From: Mesorhizobium denitrificans
GTDB lineage: Bacteria > Pseudomonadota > Alphaproteobacteria > Rhizobiales > Rhizobiaceae
Length of the DNA: 64,000 nucleotides
Direction of reading: 5' to 3'
Assembly (NCBI RefSeq): GCF_003403035.1
Contig: NZ_QURN01000005.1
Location: 1-64,000, forward strand
Shown here piece by piece: positions 44,685-52,841 of this stretch (the first letter of the stretch is position 1; every line of letters starts with the position of its first letter). The position numbers and the translations under genes were made by a program. A model generated the notes under the pieces. It worked only from the letters and a program-made list of their open reading frames with translations. It was not told where the DNA came from and did no database searches.

Positions 44685-45365
44685 ATGAAAGGTCACGAGG
44701 CTAAAGAGGGCACATTGGTGGGGCAGCATTTCATAGGAGCTTCTGTCGGGAAGGGCGTATTCAGTTCCAAACCCGCAGCAGCATCTGAGCTGATCATGTT
44801 TTGGCGGCAATCCTCGCGATACTGGTTCGCGAAGAATTCCGCATTCGACTCCTTTTTTCGTGATTTCTCTGCCGAACTGGCGAAGCAGGTCATAAATCGT
44901 GAGCACGATAGCTGGCTCGCAGACCCCTATGGGGCTCTCGCGCTGATCCTTTTGACCGATCAATATCCGCGCTTCGCGTTCCGTGGCACGGTCGAAATGT
45001 ACAGCACCGACGCGCTCGCGATCCAATATGCGCGGATCGCTCTAAAGGCCGGTTATCCGAACTTGGTGGAAGACAGGTTGAAACTCTTCTTCTACCTGCC
45101 CTTCACTCATTCCGAAGACCTGTCCGACCAGCGCATTTCAGTTGCCTTGATTGGAAATCTCGGCCAGCACTGGGCGACGAAGGCGCGAGATTTCATGGAA
45201 ATCATCAACAAATTTGGCCGCTTTCCGCATCGCAATGAGATGCTGGGCAGGCCAAGCACGCAAGAGGAAGTGGCGTTCCTGCTCGAAAAGCCCGAGCTGA
45301 AAAATACGTCAGGACCCGCTTGGCAAAACGAGATCCCCCGGGCGAAGTCCAAGCATTTCAAGTGA
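44685..45365 (+). CDS. DUF924-family protein
   Basis: About 226 residues. The DUF924 core is clear: SELIMFWRQSSRYWFAKNSA, then FDSFFRDFSAELAKQVINRE, the conserved GALALILLTDQYPRFAFRG, FFYLPFTHSEDLSDQRISVA and IINKFGRFPHRNEMLGRPST. The fold is all-helical and the molecular function is unknown. The N-terminus is uncertain: a TTG at 44652 and an ATG at 44685 are both possible, and the conserved domain begins roughly 35 residues into the shorter version. Its last 57 bases overlap the convergent TerB-like gene. Confidence 0.85.
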   Translation: MKGHEAKEGTLVGQHFIGASVGKGVFSSKPAAASELIMFWRQSSRYWFAKNSAFDSFFRDFSAELAKQVINREHDSWLADPYGALALILLTDQYPRFAFRGTVEMYSTDALAIQYARIALKAGYPNLVEDRLKLFFYLPFTHSEDLSDQRISVALIGNLGQHWATKARDFMEIINKFGRFPHRNEMLGRPSTQEEVAFLLEKPELKNTSGPAWQNEIPRAKSKHFK

Positions 45366-45743
45366 GCGCTTCATCAGCTTCAATTCGCCTTCCGCGAGTT
45401 TGGCGTCTGATTTCGCAATTTCGGCCATGTGGCGCGCCAGCAATTTGCGCCGCTCGACATCAAGATCAAGAAACATCTCGATCGCCTGCTCGCCATTCGT
45501 TTCATAGCCGTAGTCGTTCAGATATTCGACCACGCCGTCCATGCTTTCATCGGGAATGCCGAACGAATCCCGGCAAATCCGGCGCAGCGTTTCCATCTCA
45601 TCTTCGGTGGCCACGCCGTCGGCCAGTATCATGCGGAAAAGCAGAAGCAGTTCGGCGGTCAGCACAGGATCGTCGGCAACCTTGCGCACGCCCGGATCGC
45701 CTTCAAACACCGATTTGATCTGCTCAAGCAATTTCAGCGCCAT
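45309..45743 (-). CDS. TerB-like (tellurite-resistance TerB family) protein
   Basis: A 144-residue helical protein of the TerB/DjlA-like fold: VRKVADDPVLTAELLLLFRM, then ILADGVATEDEMETLRRICR, and IAKSDAKLAEGELKLMKRSL. The repeated acidic D-G/E-x-x-E pattern typical of TerB domains is present in both halves. There is no neighbouring ter operon, so a real role in tellurite resistance is unproven. The start at 45743 gives the expected N-terminus. Its 3' end overlaps the 3' end of the DUF924 gene by 57 bases on opposite strands. Confidence 0.8.
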   Translation of the reverse strand: MALKLLEQIKSVFEGDPGVRKVADDPVLTAELLLLFRMILADGVATEDEMETLRRICRDSFGIPDESMDGVVEYLNDYGYETNGEQAIEMFLDLDVERRKLLARHMAEIAKSDAKLAEGELKLMKRSLEMLGLRPGDLVLPSGS

Positions 45744-45823
45744 GTCCACTGTCCTCGAATCGTGGCTGATTGGTAGCGCGATTTGGCCCTTGCGCAAATG
45801 CCGCAAGCGTGTTGCAAGCGCGC

Positions 45824-46609
45824 ATGTTCGAAATTGCCACTGAAACCGCGCTGCTGCTTGGCCTTGCCGCCTTTATTGCCGGTTTCATCGATTCCATTGC
45901 GGGCGGTGGCGGCCTCATAAGTGTACCGGCTCTCCTGCTCGCCGGCCTGTCACCGGTCGAAGCGCTTGGCACCAACAAATGGCAGTCGCTGTGGGGGTCT
46001 GGCTCGGCAACGCTTACCTATGCTTCCAAGGGCTATGTCGACCTTCGCAAGCAGCTTCCGGTCGGCATACTTTCCGCAATCGGCGGCGCGCTTGGCGCAT
46101 ATCTTGCGACCCGCATTCCGGGCGAATGGATGCAGGCGTTTCTGCCGGTCCTGCTCATCGCAATCGCGCTCTATTTTGCATTCAAGCCGAATATGGGCGA
46201 TGTCGACCGCCATCAGCGCATCAGCCCGTTTTTGTTCGGTGCCGCCGTCGTTCCATCCATCGGTTTTTATGATGGCGTGTTCGGCCCCGGCACCGGGTCG
46301 TTCTTCATGCTCGCCTTCGTCAGCCTCATGGGCTTCGGGCTGCTGAAAGCAACAGCGCACACGAAGCTTCTCAACTTCGCGTCGAATATCGGCAGCTTCG
46401 CCGTATTCGTGTTCGCAGGCGCAATCGTCTGGAAAGTCGGCCTGCTCATGGGCGCAGCGCAGTTCTGCGGCGCGCGGCTTGGCGCAACCGTCGCCATGCG
46501 CGTCGGTTCCAAGCTCATCAAGCCGATGCTGGTCACAGCCTGCGTCGCGCTTGCGATCCGCCTGTTGATCGACCCCGCAAATCCACTACGTGTGCTGATC
46601 GGAATCTAG
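45824..46609 (+). CDS. TSUP-family (TauE/SafE) membrane transporter
   Basis: A 261-residue membrane protein with about seven or eight helices and the two TSUP repeats: LGLAAFIAGFIDSIAGGGGL followed by ISVPALLLAGLSPVEALGTN, and later FYDGVFGPGTGSFFMLAFV with LKATAHTKLLNFASNIGSF. Relatives export sulfite, sulfoacetate or other sulfonates, which would fit a strain with a cytoplasmic sulfite dehydrogenase, although the two loci are separated by 8 kb. Specificity is not readable. Its stop overlaps the convergent cobQ stop by four bases. Confidence 0.9.
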   Translation: MFEIATETALLLGLAAFIAGFIDSIAGGGGLISVPALLLAGLSPVEALGTNKWQSLWGSGSATLTYASKGYVDLRKQLPVGILSAIGGALGAYLATRIPGEWMQAFLPVLLIAIALYFAFKPNMGDVDRHQRISPFLFGAAVVPSIGFYDGVFGPGTGSFFMLAFVSLMGFGLLKATAHTKLLNFASNIGSFAVFVFAGAIVWKVGLLMGAAQFCGARLGATVAMRVGSKLIKPMLVTACVALAIRLLIDPANPLRVLIGI

Positions 46610-48075
46610 CGCGCCGTCGCCAGCAAGGCATCGCAATCCAGATGCCGCTCCATCTCCGTTGCGATGTCGTCCAGCGCCGCTTCCACCACCGCCCGGTGAT
46701 CTGCCTTTCCCGCGTCTATGCCCATCGTGCCTAGATATTTTCGCCGAAATTCCGCAGCCTCGAACAGGCCGTGCAGATAGCAGCCAAACACCATCCCATC
46801 GGTAGAAACTGCGCCATCCGGCGCGCCATTGATCGTCAGCGCCGGTCGCGCGGTGTCCGGCCCCGTAGTTCTACCCAAATGTATTTCGTAGCCTCGCAGC
46901 GGCACATCGAACACGCTCGAATGCGCCGCCACATCGCGCACCGTTTTTTCCGGTTCCATCACGGTTTCGACGTCGAGCAGGCCAAGCCCTTCGGCTTCGC
47001 GCACGTTTCCCTCGATACCCTGCGGATCGAAAACGCGGCGTCCCAACATCTGATAACCGCCGCAAATGCCGATGATCGCCCCTCCCCGCGCGCGATGCGC
47101 CAACAGATCGGCATTCCAGCCATTCGCGCGAAAGGCAGCCAGATCGGCAATCGTAGATTTCGACCCCGGCAGGATCACAAGCCTCGCCGCCTCCGGCAGT
47201 CGTTCGCCCGGCGGTACGAAAACGACCTCGACATCATCCTCCGCTGAAAGCGGATCGAGATCGTCGAAATTGGAGATGCGGCCAAGTATCGGCACGGCAA
47301 CAATCAATTTGCCCGTGCCCATTCCCTTCATCCGCTCGATTGCCACGGAATCCTCGGCGGGCAAGCGCGAGGCCGCGCTCAGCCAAGGCAGCACGCCAAA
47401 GGACTGCCACCCCGTAAACCGTTGAATCGCCGCAATTCCATCGCTGAACAGCGAAACATCGCCGCGAAACTTGTTGATGATGTAGCCGCAGATCATCCGG
47501 CGATCTTCTTCCGGCAAAATCAGGTGCGTTCCTGCAATCGACGCAATCACGCCGCCGCGATGTATGTCGCCAACCAGCACGACAGGCACATCGACCTTTG
47601 TCGCAAAACCCATATTGGCAATGTCGCGCGGGCGCAGATTAATCTCCGCAGGCGAACCCGCTCCCTCCACCACCACCAGATCCGCCTCAGCCTTCAGCCG
47701 CCCCCACGAATCCATAACGGCATCCATCAGCTTGGGCTTCAGCACCTGATAGTCCGCAGCGCGCGCCGTACCGAAAACCTTGCCCTGCACGATTATTTGC
47801 GAACCCGTGTCGCTCTGCGGCTTGAGCAACACCGGATTCATGTGAACCGTTGGCTCCACACCGCAGGCCAGCGCCTGCAACCATTGCGCGCGACCAATCT
47901 CACCCGCGCCCGCCTCACCGGGTATCGCTGCAACTGCCGCATTGTTCGACATGTTCTGCGGCTTGAATGGCCGCACATTCATCCCGCGATTGCGCGCAAG
48001 TCGGCAAAGCCCCGCAACCAGCACGCTTTTGCCGACATCTGAGCCGGTCCCCTGAAGCATGATTGCCTTTGCCAT
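46606..48075 (-). CDS. cobQ: Cobyric acid synthase
   Basis: The 489-residue protein has the ATP-dependent amidoligase N-terminus AIMLQGTGSDVGKSVLVAGL, then RPFKPQNMSNNAAV and GEIGRAQWLQALACGVEPT, and a class I glutamine amidotransferase domain with the nucleophile Cys in GAIIGICGGYQMLGRRV and the late His in GCYLHGLFEAAEFR. It amidates adenosylcobyrinic acid a,c-diamide to cobyric acid at four carboxylates. It stands apart from other cob genes. No cobalamin riboswitch is recognisable in the 164 bases upstream. Confidence 0.97.
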   Translation of the reverse strand: MAKAIMLQGTGSDVGKSVLVAGLCRLARNRGMNVRPFKPQNMSNNAAVAAIPGEAGAGEIGRAQWLQALACGVEPTVHMNPVLLKPQSDTGSQIIVQGKVFGTARAADYQVLKPKLMDAVMDSWGRLKAEADLVVVEGAGSPAEINLRPRDIANMGFATKVDVPVVLVGDIHRGGVIASIAGTHLILPEEDRRMICGYIINKFRGDVSLFSDGIAAIQRFTGWQSFGVLPWLSAASRLPAEDSVAIERMKGMGTGKLIVAVPILGRISNFDDLDPLSAEDDVEVVFVPPGERLPEAARLVILPGSKSTIADLAAFRANGWNADLLAHRARGGAIIGICGGYQMLGRRVFDPQGIEGNVREAEGLGLLDVETVMEPEKTVRDVAAHSSVFDVPLRGYEIHLGRTTGPDTARPALTINGAPDGAVSTDGMVFGCYLHGLFEAAEFRRKYLGTMGIDAGKADHRAVVEAALDDIATEMERHLDCDALLATAR

Positions 48076-48239
48076 ATTCAGGGCCTGCCACTCATTTCTA
48101 CCTGCAGTCGAATCGATGCACTTGCTTGCATACCGTTACTCAAATTTTGCACAACGTCCGTGCGGCGGTTTGGATTGCGCCTTCAAACCATTGATCTAGA
48201 CTGTCGCGCAAGCCGTCAAATAGCATCGGGGAGGAAACG

Positions 48240-49406
48240 ATGGACGCTGCCATCGATACCCATTCACAACAATTCGAGTTAAACGAAGATCAACGCGCTA
48301 TTCAGGAAATGGCGCAGGCATTCGCGGCAGACCGCGTCGCGCCTTATGCGCTCGAATGGGACAAGGCAAAGCACTTTCCCGCCGATGTGATCCGCGAAAC
48401 GGGCCCCCTCGGGCTGGGCGGCATTTATGTGCGCGACGATGTCGGCGGCTCCGCGCTCGGTCGCCTCGATGCTGTGCTGATTTTTGAAGCCTTGTCGCAG
48501 GCCTGCCCGGCGTTCTCGTCCTTCATTTCCATTCACAATATGGGCGCGTCGATGATCGACCGCTTCGGCAATGAGGAGCAGCGCCAGCGCTATTTGCCGA
48601 AGCTCACTTCGATGGAATGGCTCGCCAGCTATTGCCTCACCGAACCCGGTTCGGGGTCCGACGCCGCGGCTCTCAAGGCGCGCGCCACGCGAGAAGGCGA
48701 CAATTATGTGCTGAACGGCGCAAAGCAGTTCATCTCCGGCGCCGGCGATAGCGACCTTTATGTCTGCATGGTGCGCACGGGTCAGGATGGTCCAAAGGGC
48801 ATTTCCACCATCGTTGTCGAAAACGGCACGCCGGGGCTTTCCTTCGGCGCGAACGAACACAAGATGGGCTGGCACATGCAGTCCACCCGCACGGTGAATT
48901 TTCAGGACTGCGCCGTGCCTGTCGCAAATCGCCTTTCCGACGAGGGCGCAGGATTCGGTATCGCCATGTCGGGCCTTGATGGCGGTCGCCTCAACATTGC
49001 CGCCTGCTCGCTTGGCGGCGCACAGGCCGCGCTCGACAAGGCGCTTGCCTACACAGCAGAGCGCAAAGCATTCGGGCAGTCGATCAATCAGTTTCAGGCG
49101 CTCCAGTTCCGGCTGGCAGATATGGAAACTGAGCTGCAGGCCGCGCGCATGTTCCTTTACACCGCAGCTGCAAAGCTGGACCGCAAAGCGCCGGACGCAT
49201 CGAAGTGGTCGGCTATGGCGAAGCGCTTCGTCACGGATACTGGATTCAAGGTTGCCAATGACGCGCTGCAATTGCTGGGCGGTTATGGCTACCTTCACGA
49301 CTACGGAATCGAGAAGCTGGTTCGCGATCTGCGCGTTCACCAGATTCTCGAAGGCACCAACGAAATCATGCGCGTCATTGTCGCCCGTCATTTGATCGGG
49401 CGTTGA
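48240..49406 (+). CDS. Acyl-CoA dehydrogenase, probable isobutyryl-CoA dehydrogenase
   Basis: The 388-residue FAD enzyme has the ACAD landmarks: YCLTEPGSGSDAAALKARAT near residue 130, RTVNFQDCAVPVANRLSDEG near 220, ERKAFGQSINQFQALQFRLA near 278, DALQLLGGYGYLHDYGIEKL near 345 and the catalytic-glutamate segment QILEGTNEIMRVIVARHLI. It dehydrogenates a short branched acyl-CoA. The 3-hydroxyisobutyrate dehydrogenase gene begins 23 bases later, so isobutyryl-CoA from valine is the most likely substrate. A strong GGGGAGGAAACG site precedes the start. Confidence 0.9.
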   Translation: MDAAIDTHSQQFELNEDQRAIQEMAQAFAADRVAPYALEWDKAKHFPADVIRETGPLGLGGIYVRDDVGGSALGRLDAVLIFEALSQACPAFSSFISIHNMGASMIDRFGNEEQRQRYLPKLTSMEWLASYCLTEPGSGSDAAALKARATREGDNYVLNGAKQFISGAGDSDLYVCMVRTGQDGPKGISTIVVENGTPGLSFGANEHKMGWHMQSTRTVNFQDCAVPVANRLSDEGAGFGIAMSGLDGGRLNIAACSLGGAQAALDKALAYTAERKAFGQSINQFQALQFRLADMETELQAARMFLYTAAAKLDRKAPDASKWSAMAKRFVTDTGFKVANDALQLLGGYGYLHDYGIEKLVRDLRVHQILEGTNEIMRVIVARHLIGR

Positions 49407-49429
49407 GCAGCTTGGCAGGGAGAACCAGC

Positions 49430-50317
49430 ATGACCACCATCGCATTCATCGGCCTCGGCAATATGGGCAACCCCATGGCCGCCAATCTGGTCAAGGCTGG
49501 GCATACGGTCCACGGTTTCGACCTGCTGCCGGAAAACCTCAAGACCGCCAGCGAGCATGGCATCACCGTCATGGCCAGCGCCGCCGCAGCCGTTAAAGAC
49601 GCCGATGTGGTGGTAACGATGCTGCCTGCGGGCAAGCATGTAATCGCGGTCTATGAAGAGCTCGCGACCAAGGCAAAGAAGGGCGCGCTGTTCATCGATT
49701 CCTCAACCATCGACGTCGATTCCGCTCGCCGTGCGCATTCCATCGCCACCGGCGCGGGCCATCTCAGCGTTGATGCGCCTGTTTCCGGCGGCACGGGCGG
49801 CGCGGCTGCAGGCACCCTCACCTTCATGGCGGGAGGTTCGAAAGATGCCTTCGCGAAAGCCGAGCCGATCCTGAAACCAATGGCTGGCCGCATCGTGCAT
49901 TGCGGCGACGCCGGTGCCGGTCAGGCCGCCAAGATCTGCAACAATATGATCCTCGGCATTTCCATGATAGCAGTCGGCGAGGCTTTTGTTCTGGCCGAAA
50001 AGCTTGGCCTGTCGCATCAGGCGCTTTTCGATGTCGCATCCACATCGTCGGGTCGCTGCTGGTCGCTGGACACATATTGCCCCGTACCGGGTCCGGTCCC
50101 CACCTCACCCGCAAACCGCGATTATCAGCCGGGTTTTGCAGCGGCGCTCATGCTCAAAGATCTCAAGCTCGCGCAAGAAGCAGCACAGTCCGCAGGCGCG
50201 ATAACGCCACTCGGCGCAGAAGCCACGCAGCTTTACAGCCTCTTCAACGCGCTCGGTCATGGCGGCACGGATTTTTCCGGCATCATCCGCTTTTTGCGCG
50301 GCGATGTGGGCCAATAA
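49430..50317 (+). CDS. mmsB: 3-hydroxyisobutyrate dehydrogenase
   Basis: A 295-residue beta-hydroxyacid dehydrogenase: TTIAFIGLGNMGNPMAANLV for NAD binding, DAPVSGGTGGAAAGTLTFMA for the substrate loop, the catalytic Lys in GAGQAAKICNNMILGISMIA and GYQPGFAAALMLKDLKLAQE-like sequence near the C-terminus. It oxidises 3-hydroxyisobutyrate to methylmalonate semialdehyde in valine breakdown. The start at 49430 has GGGAGA upstream and directly precedes the Rossmann strand; a longer frame from 49403 overlaps the upstream gene. No enoyl-CoA hydratase or hydrolase gene is next to it. Confidence 0.94.
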   Translation: MTTIAFIGLGNMGNPMAANLVKAGHTVHGFDLLPENLKTASEHGITVMASAAAAVKDADVVVTMLPAGKHVIAVYEELATKAKKGALFIDSSTIDVDSARRAHSIATGAGHLSVDAPVSGGTGGAAAGTLTFMAGGSKDAFAKAEPILKPMAGRIVHCGDAGAGQAAKICNNMILGISMIAVGEAFVLAEKLGLSHQALFDVASTSSGRCWSLDTYCPVPGPVPTSPANRDYQPGFAAALMLKDLKLAQEAAQSAGAITPLGAEATQLYSLFNALGHGGTDFSGIIRFLRGDVGQ

Positions 50318-50394
50318 GCCTCATCGCAAAAAATCAAACAAAATCGCGCGATTAAGCTTTGCTTAAGCACTTACTAACCGTGCGGTAACGATGT

Positions 50395-50541
50395 TGCCTT
50401 AGAAGGATGAGCACGGCGGTCGTCGCATCCGCCCAGCGCTCCGGATCAGGTCTCGCGTACCGGAGCCAAAACGGTTCACTGCGTGTGTATGCGTGGCCAT
50501 GCGTACTTTTGGCAAGACCGCGCTCCAAAAGCGCGGTTTTT
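50395..50541 (+). ncRNA. Probable structured small RNA with intrinsic terminator
   Basis: No coding frame fits this stretch, but it folds well on the plus strand. In order: GGATG...CATCC (50405-50430), CTCCGG...CCGGAG (50449-50465), GTATGCGT-GGCC-ATGCGTAC (50487-50506, eight pairs with G-U), and a rho-independent terminator ACCGCGCT-CCAAA-AGCGCGGT followed by five T (50517-50541). Its 5' end is set approximately. The succession of hairpins ending in a terminator, with no ORF, is typical of a small RNA. I cannot match it to a named family. Confidence 0.6.
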
Positions 50542-50590
50542 GCTTTTCAGCACATATTCCAAACTTTCAGCTGATTGCCCAAAAAGAAAA

Positions 50591-50624
50591 AGCCCGCTTA
50601 CCGCTCGGTAAGCTAGGCTTTTTT
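50591..50624. terminator. Strong bidirectional terminator-type hairpin
   Basis: AGCC plus GCTTACC (50591-50602) pairs with GGTAAGC plus GGCT (50607-50619) around a GCTC loop with a small bulge. T runs lie on both sides: TTTTTT after it on the plus strand and an A-rich stretch at 50580-50590 before it. It lies about 50 bases after the first terminator and can stop transcription from either side. 50625-50762 shows nothing else I can call. Confidence 0.85.
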
Positions 50625-50762
50625 GGACGCCCCAGGTGCCCGCCCGACATCCATTTGTCGGTGATACGCCCATGTCGCGATTCGCACAATCAGCGTCGCA
50701 ATCACTTTACTTCAATCGGGTGAAACAGTTCGTTACAGCTAAACTTTTTATCGCGAATAAAC

Positions 50763-51107
50763 CTATTTTGATAACCGGCGGTAATTTGCGCGCACCCGCT
50801 TGCTCGTGGGGTGAAGCGCGGCAGTCATGGCTTTTTCCGCCAAACCGCTGTTCATGATCGAAGGTTTGCGTCCCGACATCACCTCGGGCCAAAACGACAG
50901 CATTGCGGTCGCATAGGTCGTTTGCGCGGCCACAACACCTTCGACAAAGGCCGCAAACTTTTCCGCTCCGGCCTTCATCGTTTCGGTTGGCAGCGCTGCA
51001 GGGTTATTCGCCTCTGCCGACATCAGCGGCAAGCGCATCATTGCGACCATCGGCGCAAACATCAGGTCTGCGCCGGTTACTGCGGTTCTGCGCTTGCGCT
51101 TTGCCAT
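50763..51107 (-). CDS. Hypothetical small protein, weakly phasin-like
   Basis: The 114-residue protein starts MAKRKRRTAVTGADLMFAPM and has a central helix PTETMKAGAEKFAAFVEGVV followed by AAQTTYATAMLSFWPEVMSG and a basic C-terminus. The amphipathic helix resembles phasins, but no PHA genes are near, so this is only a guess. The start at 51107 has GGGAAAG upstream; a TTG at 51122 preceded by GGAGGAG is an alternative. It lies downstream of the aminotransferase start region's opposite end, in the same direction as that gene's upstream side, with no clear partner. Confidence 0.55.
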   Translation of the reverse strand: MAKRKRRTAVTGADLMFAPMVAMMRLPLMSAEANNPAALPTETMKAGAEKFAAFVEGVVAAQTTYATAMLSFWPEVMSGRKPSIMNSGLAEKAMTAALHPTSKRVRANYRRLSK

Positions 51108-51145
51108 CGCTATCTTTCCCAAAAGCCTAACAGCTCCTCCCGCTG

Positions 51146-52528
51146 TCAGGATGCAGGCTTAAGGTCGGTCAGTGCAAGGTCCAGCGCCTTCAAAATTCGG
51201 TCACACGCCAAATCGATCGTGTCGCGCGTCCAGATCAGCGGCGGCGACAGGATCATGGAATCGCCCGTCGCGCGCATCATCATGCCGTTTGCGATGGCAT
51301 AGTCTCGCACTATGACAGCAGCGCTGCCCGCCGGCTCGAACCGCGCGCGCGTTGCCTTGTCTGCCACGATTTCAATCGCAGCCATCAGCCCGACAGACCG
51401 CGTTTCGCCCACCAGCGGATGCGGCGAGATGCGTTCCCGCAGCGCTTGGGCGAAGTAAGGCCCCGTGTCGTCGCGCACGCGCTCTACCAGCCCTTCCTGC
51501 TCAATGATTTCCAGATTGCGCAAGCCAACCGCGCAACACACTGGATGCCCTGAATAGGTGTAGCCGTGGTAAAATTCGCCGCCCTTTTCAATGAAGGTAG
51601 AGGCAATCCGGTCGCCCACCAACAGCGCGGACAGGGGCAGATAGCCCGAGGTCAGCGCCTTCGCCGTGGTGATGGTATCCGGCTCCACGCCAAACGTCTC
51701 GGCTGCAAACCAGTTGCCCGTGCGGCCATAGCCGGTAATCACCTCGTCCAGCATCAGCAGCACGTCGTATTTGCGGCAGATGCGCTGAACTTCCGGCCAA
51801 TAGCTTGCGGGCGGAATCTTCACGCCCCCTGCTCCCATTACCGGTTCGCCGATAAACGCCGCAACCTTGTCTGGTCCGGCTTCAAGGATCGCGTCCTCAA
51901 TTGATTTGGCCGCGCGCAGGCCAAAATCGTGATCGCTTTCGCCCGGCAGTGCCAGTTCAAACGCATAGGGCATCATCACGTGTACGATATTCGGCACCGC
52001 ACCGCCGAGTTGGCCGTGCATACCCTCCATCCCGCCAAGCGATGTGCCCGCAACGGTTGAGCCGTGATAGGCATTCTTGCGCGAGATAATCCGGTTCTTT
52101 TCCGGCTTCCCCTCAAGTGCCCAATAGTGCCGAACGATCCGCAGCGCGGTGTCGTTGGACTCCGAGCCGGAAGACCCGAAAAACACCTGGTTGATGTGCT
52201 TTGGCGCCAGCGAAGCTATTTTCTGCGCGAGCAGCGCCGCCGTCGGCACCGTGCATTTAAAGAAGGAATTGTAGTATGGCAGTTCCTTCATTTGCTCGGC
52301 CGCGACTTCGGCCAGTTCATCGCGCCCATATCCGATATTCACGCACCAAAGCCCCGCCATTCCGTCGAGGATTTCGTTGCCCTCGCTATCGTAAATGAAA
52401 GGCCCCTTGGCGTGGGTGACGATGCGCGTGCCCGCATCGCGCAAATCCTTGTGGTCAGTGAATGGATGCAGATGATGTGCGGCGTCGATCTGCTGAAGCT
52501 GCTTCAGCGAATAATTCTGATAGGTCAT
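51146..52528 (-). CDS. Class III PLP-dependent aminotransferase (omega-amino acid type)
   Basis: A 460-residue fold-type I aminotransferase: AHHLHPFTDHKDLRDAGTRI at the N-terminus, GLWCVNIGYGRDELAEVAAE, FFGSSGSESNDTALRIVRHY, LMLDEVITGYGRTGNWFAAE and the PLP-lysine in TTAKALTSGYLPLSALLVGD. It resembles beta-alanine/omega-amino acid:pyruvate or taurine-type transaminases. It is transcribed away from the MttB gene, whose start is 313 bases off. The donor substrate cannot be read by eye; a methylated-amine or amino acid role fits the neighbourhood. Confidence 0.9.
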   Translation of the reverse strand: MTYQNYSLKQLQQIDAAHHLHPFTDHKDLRDAGTRIVTHAKGPFIYDSEGNEILDGMAGLWCVNIGYGRDELAEVAAEQMKELPYYNSFFKCTVPTAALLAQKIASLAPKHINQVFFGSSGSESNDTALRIVRHYWALEGKPEKNRIISRKNAYHGSTVAGTSLGGMEGMHGQLGGAVPNIVHVMMPYAFELALPGESDHDFGLRAAKSIEDAILEAGPDKVAAFIGEPVMGAGGVKIPPASYWPEVQRICRKYDVLLMLDEVITGYGRTGNWFAAETFGVEPDTITTAKALTSGYLPLSALLVGDRIASTFIEKGGEFYHGYTYSGHPVCCAVGLRNLEIIEQEGLVERVRDDTGPYFAQALRERISPHPLVGETRSVGLMAAIEIVADKATRARFEPAGSAAVIVRDYAIANGMMMRATGDSMILSPPLIWTRDTIDLACDRILKALDLALTDLKPAS

Positions 52529-52841
52529 GGGGTTATCCTCAAAAGTTGAATCGATCCGGCAGATGCCGGGGCGAATTCAACCGCGAGGTGGCGAATAGCC
52601 GATGCGTGCGCATAGCCGCAGCAATTCGGCATGACGCGTCACGGACGACGGCGTCACGGCGATGGCAAGCTGCGCGAAAATCCCTTTCATGCTCGCCAGC
52701 ATAGCTGAGTGATAGCGCGCCCCGCAAGCGGCGGCACTACGCGCGCATGTCGCTTCCTTCGTGCTTTGCGTCGCCGCGCCCGCAACCACCAGCTTTGCGC
52801 CGCTGCAAGATAATGCCAGAATTCGAACCACGAGTGCATCC
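52529..52841. other. Divergent 313-base spacer between aminotransferase and MttB genes
   Basis: Frames on the minus strand at 52577-52971 cross the spacer and run into the MttB gene; they have arginine-rich, compositionally biased products and no credible ribosome site, so I do not call a gene. The spacer should contain two divergent promoters. I see no strong palindrome or repeat in it. Confidence 0.4.

Noticed and set aside
48076-48239. A cobalamin riboswitch before cobQ
   Set aside because: The leader lacks a recognisable B12-box-like conserved core or a strong expression-platform hairpin.
48279-49445. A 388-residue open frame on the minus strand across the acyl-CoA dehydrogenase gene
   Set aside because: It is the antisense shadow of a gene with clear ACAD motifs and a strong ribosome site; its product has no recognisable domain.
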